From positions 248,001 to 312,000 of the forward strand of contig JAACMV010000020.1 of NCBI GenBank assembly GCA_010909725.1: 64,000 bases of DNA, read 5' to 3'. The DNA is from Picochlorum sp. 'celeri'. Lineage: Eukaryota; Chlorophyta; Trebouxiophyceae. Each line of letters starts with the position of its first letter. Position 1 is the stretch's first letter. The position numbers and the translations under genes were made by a program. Positions 62,092 through 64,000 of the stretch are shown one piece after another. Below the pieces are notes generated by a model. It was given only the letters and a program-made list of their open reading frames with translations, did no database searches and was not told where the DNA came from.

Positions 62092-64000
62092 ATGGATGCA
62101 ACGAATCTTAAAAAACATAATGATTATTTTGGAAGCGGAAAGGGTCTCGGGGCTGCGCATGGTAGTGACGTTCCAACACCTGTATCTCGCCAGAGGGTAG
62201 CACGGCGTGCTATCACGGCAGAGAGGGATGGGACTCTTCCATCACAGCCAAATAATTCTTCAGAATCATCTCAGATGCGCGTTGTTATTGCGGGAGGAGG
62301 TATTGGTGGTCTGGTGCTTGCGATTGGCTTGCTCAAGCAGGGAATTTCTGTCAAGGTGTTGGAACGAGACTTGACTGCTATTCGTGGAGAAGGGAAATAT
62401 AGAGGGCCTATTCAGGTGCAGAGTAATGCGTTGGCTGCTCTGCAGGCATTGGATGACGAGGCAGCAGAGCAAGTGCTCAACTATGGTTGTATTACTGGGG
62501 ATCGGGTGAATGGATTGTGTGATGGTGTGTCAGGAGAGTGGTACTGCAAGTTTGATACCTTCCATCCTGCGGTGGATAAAGGTCTTCCTGTGACACGAGT
62601 GATTAGTCGGCAAGTTCTTCAGGAGATTTTGGCGGAGAGGGTGATGTCTCTGGGAGGGGAGGCTGTGATTGAGAATGGTGTACATGTGGTGGATTACAGG
62701 CAGGAAGTGGATAGGGATTCGGGGAAAAAGACTGTGGTTGCAATTTGTGAAGATGGGACTGAGTATCATGGGGACCTTTTGATTGGTTCCGATGGGATTT
62801 GGTCAAAGATTCGTCACAAGATGATTGGGCATACGGAAGCAAACTATTCACGGTATACATGTTACACTGGAATATCGGATTTCACGCCACCAGATATCGA
62901 TACAGTGGGATATAGGGTGTTCTTAGGTCATGAACAATATTTCGTCAGTAGTGATGTTGGTGGCGGAAAGATGCAATGGTATGGGTTCCATAGAGAACCT
63001 GCTGGTGGAGATGATATGCCAGGGAAGCGCAAGGAGAGGCTGATGACTATTTTTGGAGACTGGAGTGATATGGTCACGGATCTTATTGAAGCTACCCCAG
63101 AGGATGATGTCCTGCGACGAGACATTTATGACCGTCCACCTATATTCAAATGGACTGATGGGAGAGTGGCGTTGCTTGGGGACAGTGCTCATGCAATGCA
63201 GCCAAACTTGGGCCAGGGAGGTTGTATGGCGATTGAAGATGCCTTCCAACTGTCAGTTGATATCCAAGAGGAATTGAAGCGAGACGAGATGAATCCCGAC
63301 CTTGACAAGGTACTGAAGGGATACTTTAGGAAGAGACTGGTGAGGGCTGCTGCCATTCATGGAATGGCAGGAATGGCTGCTTTCATGGCCTCGACATACA
63401 AGGCATATCTCGGAGAAGGATTAGGTCCCTTGGAATGGATGACAAAATTGAGAATTCCTCATCCTGGAAGGGTTTCAGGACAGCTCGTTTTGAAATTAAC
63501 CATGCCTGCCGTCCTTGACTGGGTGTTGACAGGATACCAATCAGTCCTTCGTATGTCTGGAAGGGCCCCTCTGTGCAGAATCGAAGACAAACCCCTTGGA
63601 TTCGATGAATCTCAGTTTCCTACATTCATGAGGGACGATGATGAACTCCTTCGCGCGGCGAATGCGGATTGGTACCTCACAACCCAGAACGATGCAACTC
63701 GATTCCACCTCCCAGATGAAGACAGCAACCTTCTTCTTCACCTCGCATGTACCGAGTCCAGCATCAATACAGTTGCAGACGAGAACGCTAGACACTTTAC
63801 AATTCAGAGAAAAGACGGAAGCTATTGTATCAGCAATCTTTCCCAATCCACAGCTGTCCTCAGAGATGGAAGAACAGTCTCATGCCATAGCCCTGTGCCA
63901 TTGAGGCCGGGTGATGAGATTACCATCAATGACGTGCGTGTCCACGTCAAATTTGAACACAAGAGCGTCGCTCTCTCCGGCCACGGAACGTATGACCGAA
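62092..64000 (+). CDS. ZEP: Zeaxanthin epoxidase with FHA domain, 3'-truncated by window edge
   Basis: Open frame from the ATG at 62092 to the window end, 636 codons without a stop. FAD-dependent monooxygenase converting zeaxanthin to antheraxanthin and violaxanthin in the plastid, part of the xanthophyll cycle. The FAD fold begins at M62 (62275): VVIAGGGIGGLVLAIGL. Then come RGEGKYRGPIQVQSNALAAL, GCITGDRVNGL, GLPVTRVISRQVLQEILA, GSDGIWS and GDSAHAMQPNLGQGGCMAIED. These blocks are nearly those of land-plant ZEP. A C-terminal FHA domain starts in the visible part (HFTIQRKDGSYCISN, then LRPGDEITIND). The first about 61 residues are basic/Ser-rich; a further upstream exon with more transit peptide may exist. 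The 3' end lies outside. Confidence 0.93.
   Translation, partial: MDATNLKKHNDYFGSGKGLGAAHGSDVPTPVSRQRVARRAITAERDGTLPSQPNNSSESSQMRVVIAGGGIGGLVLAIGLLKQGISVKVLERDLTAIRGEGKYRGPIQVQSNALAALQALDDEAAEQVLNYGCITGDRVNGLCDGVSGEWYCKFDTFHPAVDKGLPVTRVISRQVLQEILAERVMSLGGEAVIENGVHVVDYRQEVDRDSGKKTVVAICEDGTEYHGDLLIGSDGIWSKIRHKMIGHTEANYSRYTCYTGISDFTPPDIDTVGYRVFLGHEQYFVSSDVGGGKMQWYGFHREPAGGDDMPGKRKERLMTIFGDWSDMVTDLIEATPEDDVLRRDIYDRPPIFKWTDGRVALLGDSAHAMQPNLGQGGCMAIEDAFQLSVDIQEELKRDEMNPDLDKVLKGYFRKRLVRAAAIHGMAGMAAFMASTYKAYLGEGLGPLEWMTKLRIPHPGRVSGQLVLKLTMPAVLDWVLTGYQSVLRMSGRAPLCRIEDKPLGFDESQFPTFMRDDDELLRAANADWYLTTQNDATRFHLPDEDSNLLLHLACTESSINTVADENARHFTIQRKDGSYCISNLSQSTAVLRDGRTVSCHSPVPLRPGDEITINDVRVHVKFEHKSVALSGHGTYDR

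Noticed and set aside
1..64000. CRISPR arrays, bacterial operons, ribosome binding sites
   Set aside because: No regularly spaced repeats with unique spacers; spliceosomal introns and domain content show a eukaryotic nuclear genome.
1..64000. tRNA or rRNA genes and complete transposons
   Set aside because: No cloverleaf, rRNA-like block, transposase or reverse transcriptase was recognised by eye; a tRNAscan and Rfam search would be decisive.

Overview
This window is nuclear DNA of a compact eukaryotic genome, most likely a photosynthetic alga of the Archaeplastida. The markers are a plant-type zeaxanthin epoxidase, an ESV1/LESV-type tryptophan-rich starch-binding protein, a BRUTUS-type hemerythrin/CHY/RING protein, a LOV-domain hybrid histidine kinase, an MMD1/MS1-type PHD protein and a FKBP16-like immunophilin. 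Genes are dense, on both strands, and mostly intronless or carry one to three short GT-AG introns (commonly 63-76 bp). Convergent neighbours often end within a few bases to a few tens of bases of each other. I cannot decide between a unicellular red alga and another algal lineage from the sequence alone.

Layout. 1-7.7 kb: 3' part of an NSUN5-like rRNA methyltransferase, a transmembrane receptor kinase with a CBM3-like ectodomain, a small cysteine-rich secreted protein, and a LOV hybrid histidine kinase. 8-14.7 kb: atypical two-domain E2F, BRUTUS-like E3 ligase, DNL zinc-finger protein. 15-20.3 kb: amino-acid permease, Golgi-type sulfotransferase, GT49-like glycosyltransferase. 21-29 kb: SAP-domain orphan, MoeA/gephyrin-type Mo insertase, an orphan, and molybdenum cofactor sulfurase. 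29.6-33.7 kb: a large GH32 enzyme and a membrane RING protein. 34-43.3 kb: three surface proteins with a shared cysteine module (one of them a receptor kinase), interleaved with the LESV-like gene and a secreted DUF1254 protein. 43.4-64 kb: cytochrome b5-like protein, SERCA-type Ca2+-ATPase, PHD protein, methionyl-tRNA synthetase, ATM1-type ABC transporter, FKBP, SDS22-like LRR protein, bZIP-like protein, and zeaxanthin epoxidase running off the right edge.

Functional threads. The most notable content is a set of putative cell-surface sensors: a cellulose-binding-like receptor kinase and a cluster of three paralogues sharing the exact spacing CC-x2-C-x5-C-x5-C-x5-C with kinase, short-tail and tail-less/GPI-like architectures. 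Two late steps of molybdenum cofactor synthesis lie within 5.5 kb. A sulfotransferase and a glycosyltransferase sit in tandem. Several upstream regions contain long perfect inverted repeats that look like dimer-binding sites or cruciform elements.

Gene models with introns were built by joining reading frames at GT-AG sites that keep phase and restore family motifs. They have not been checked against transcripts.
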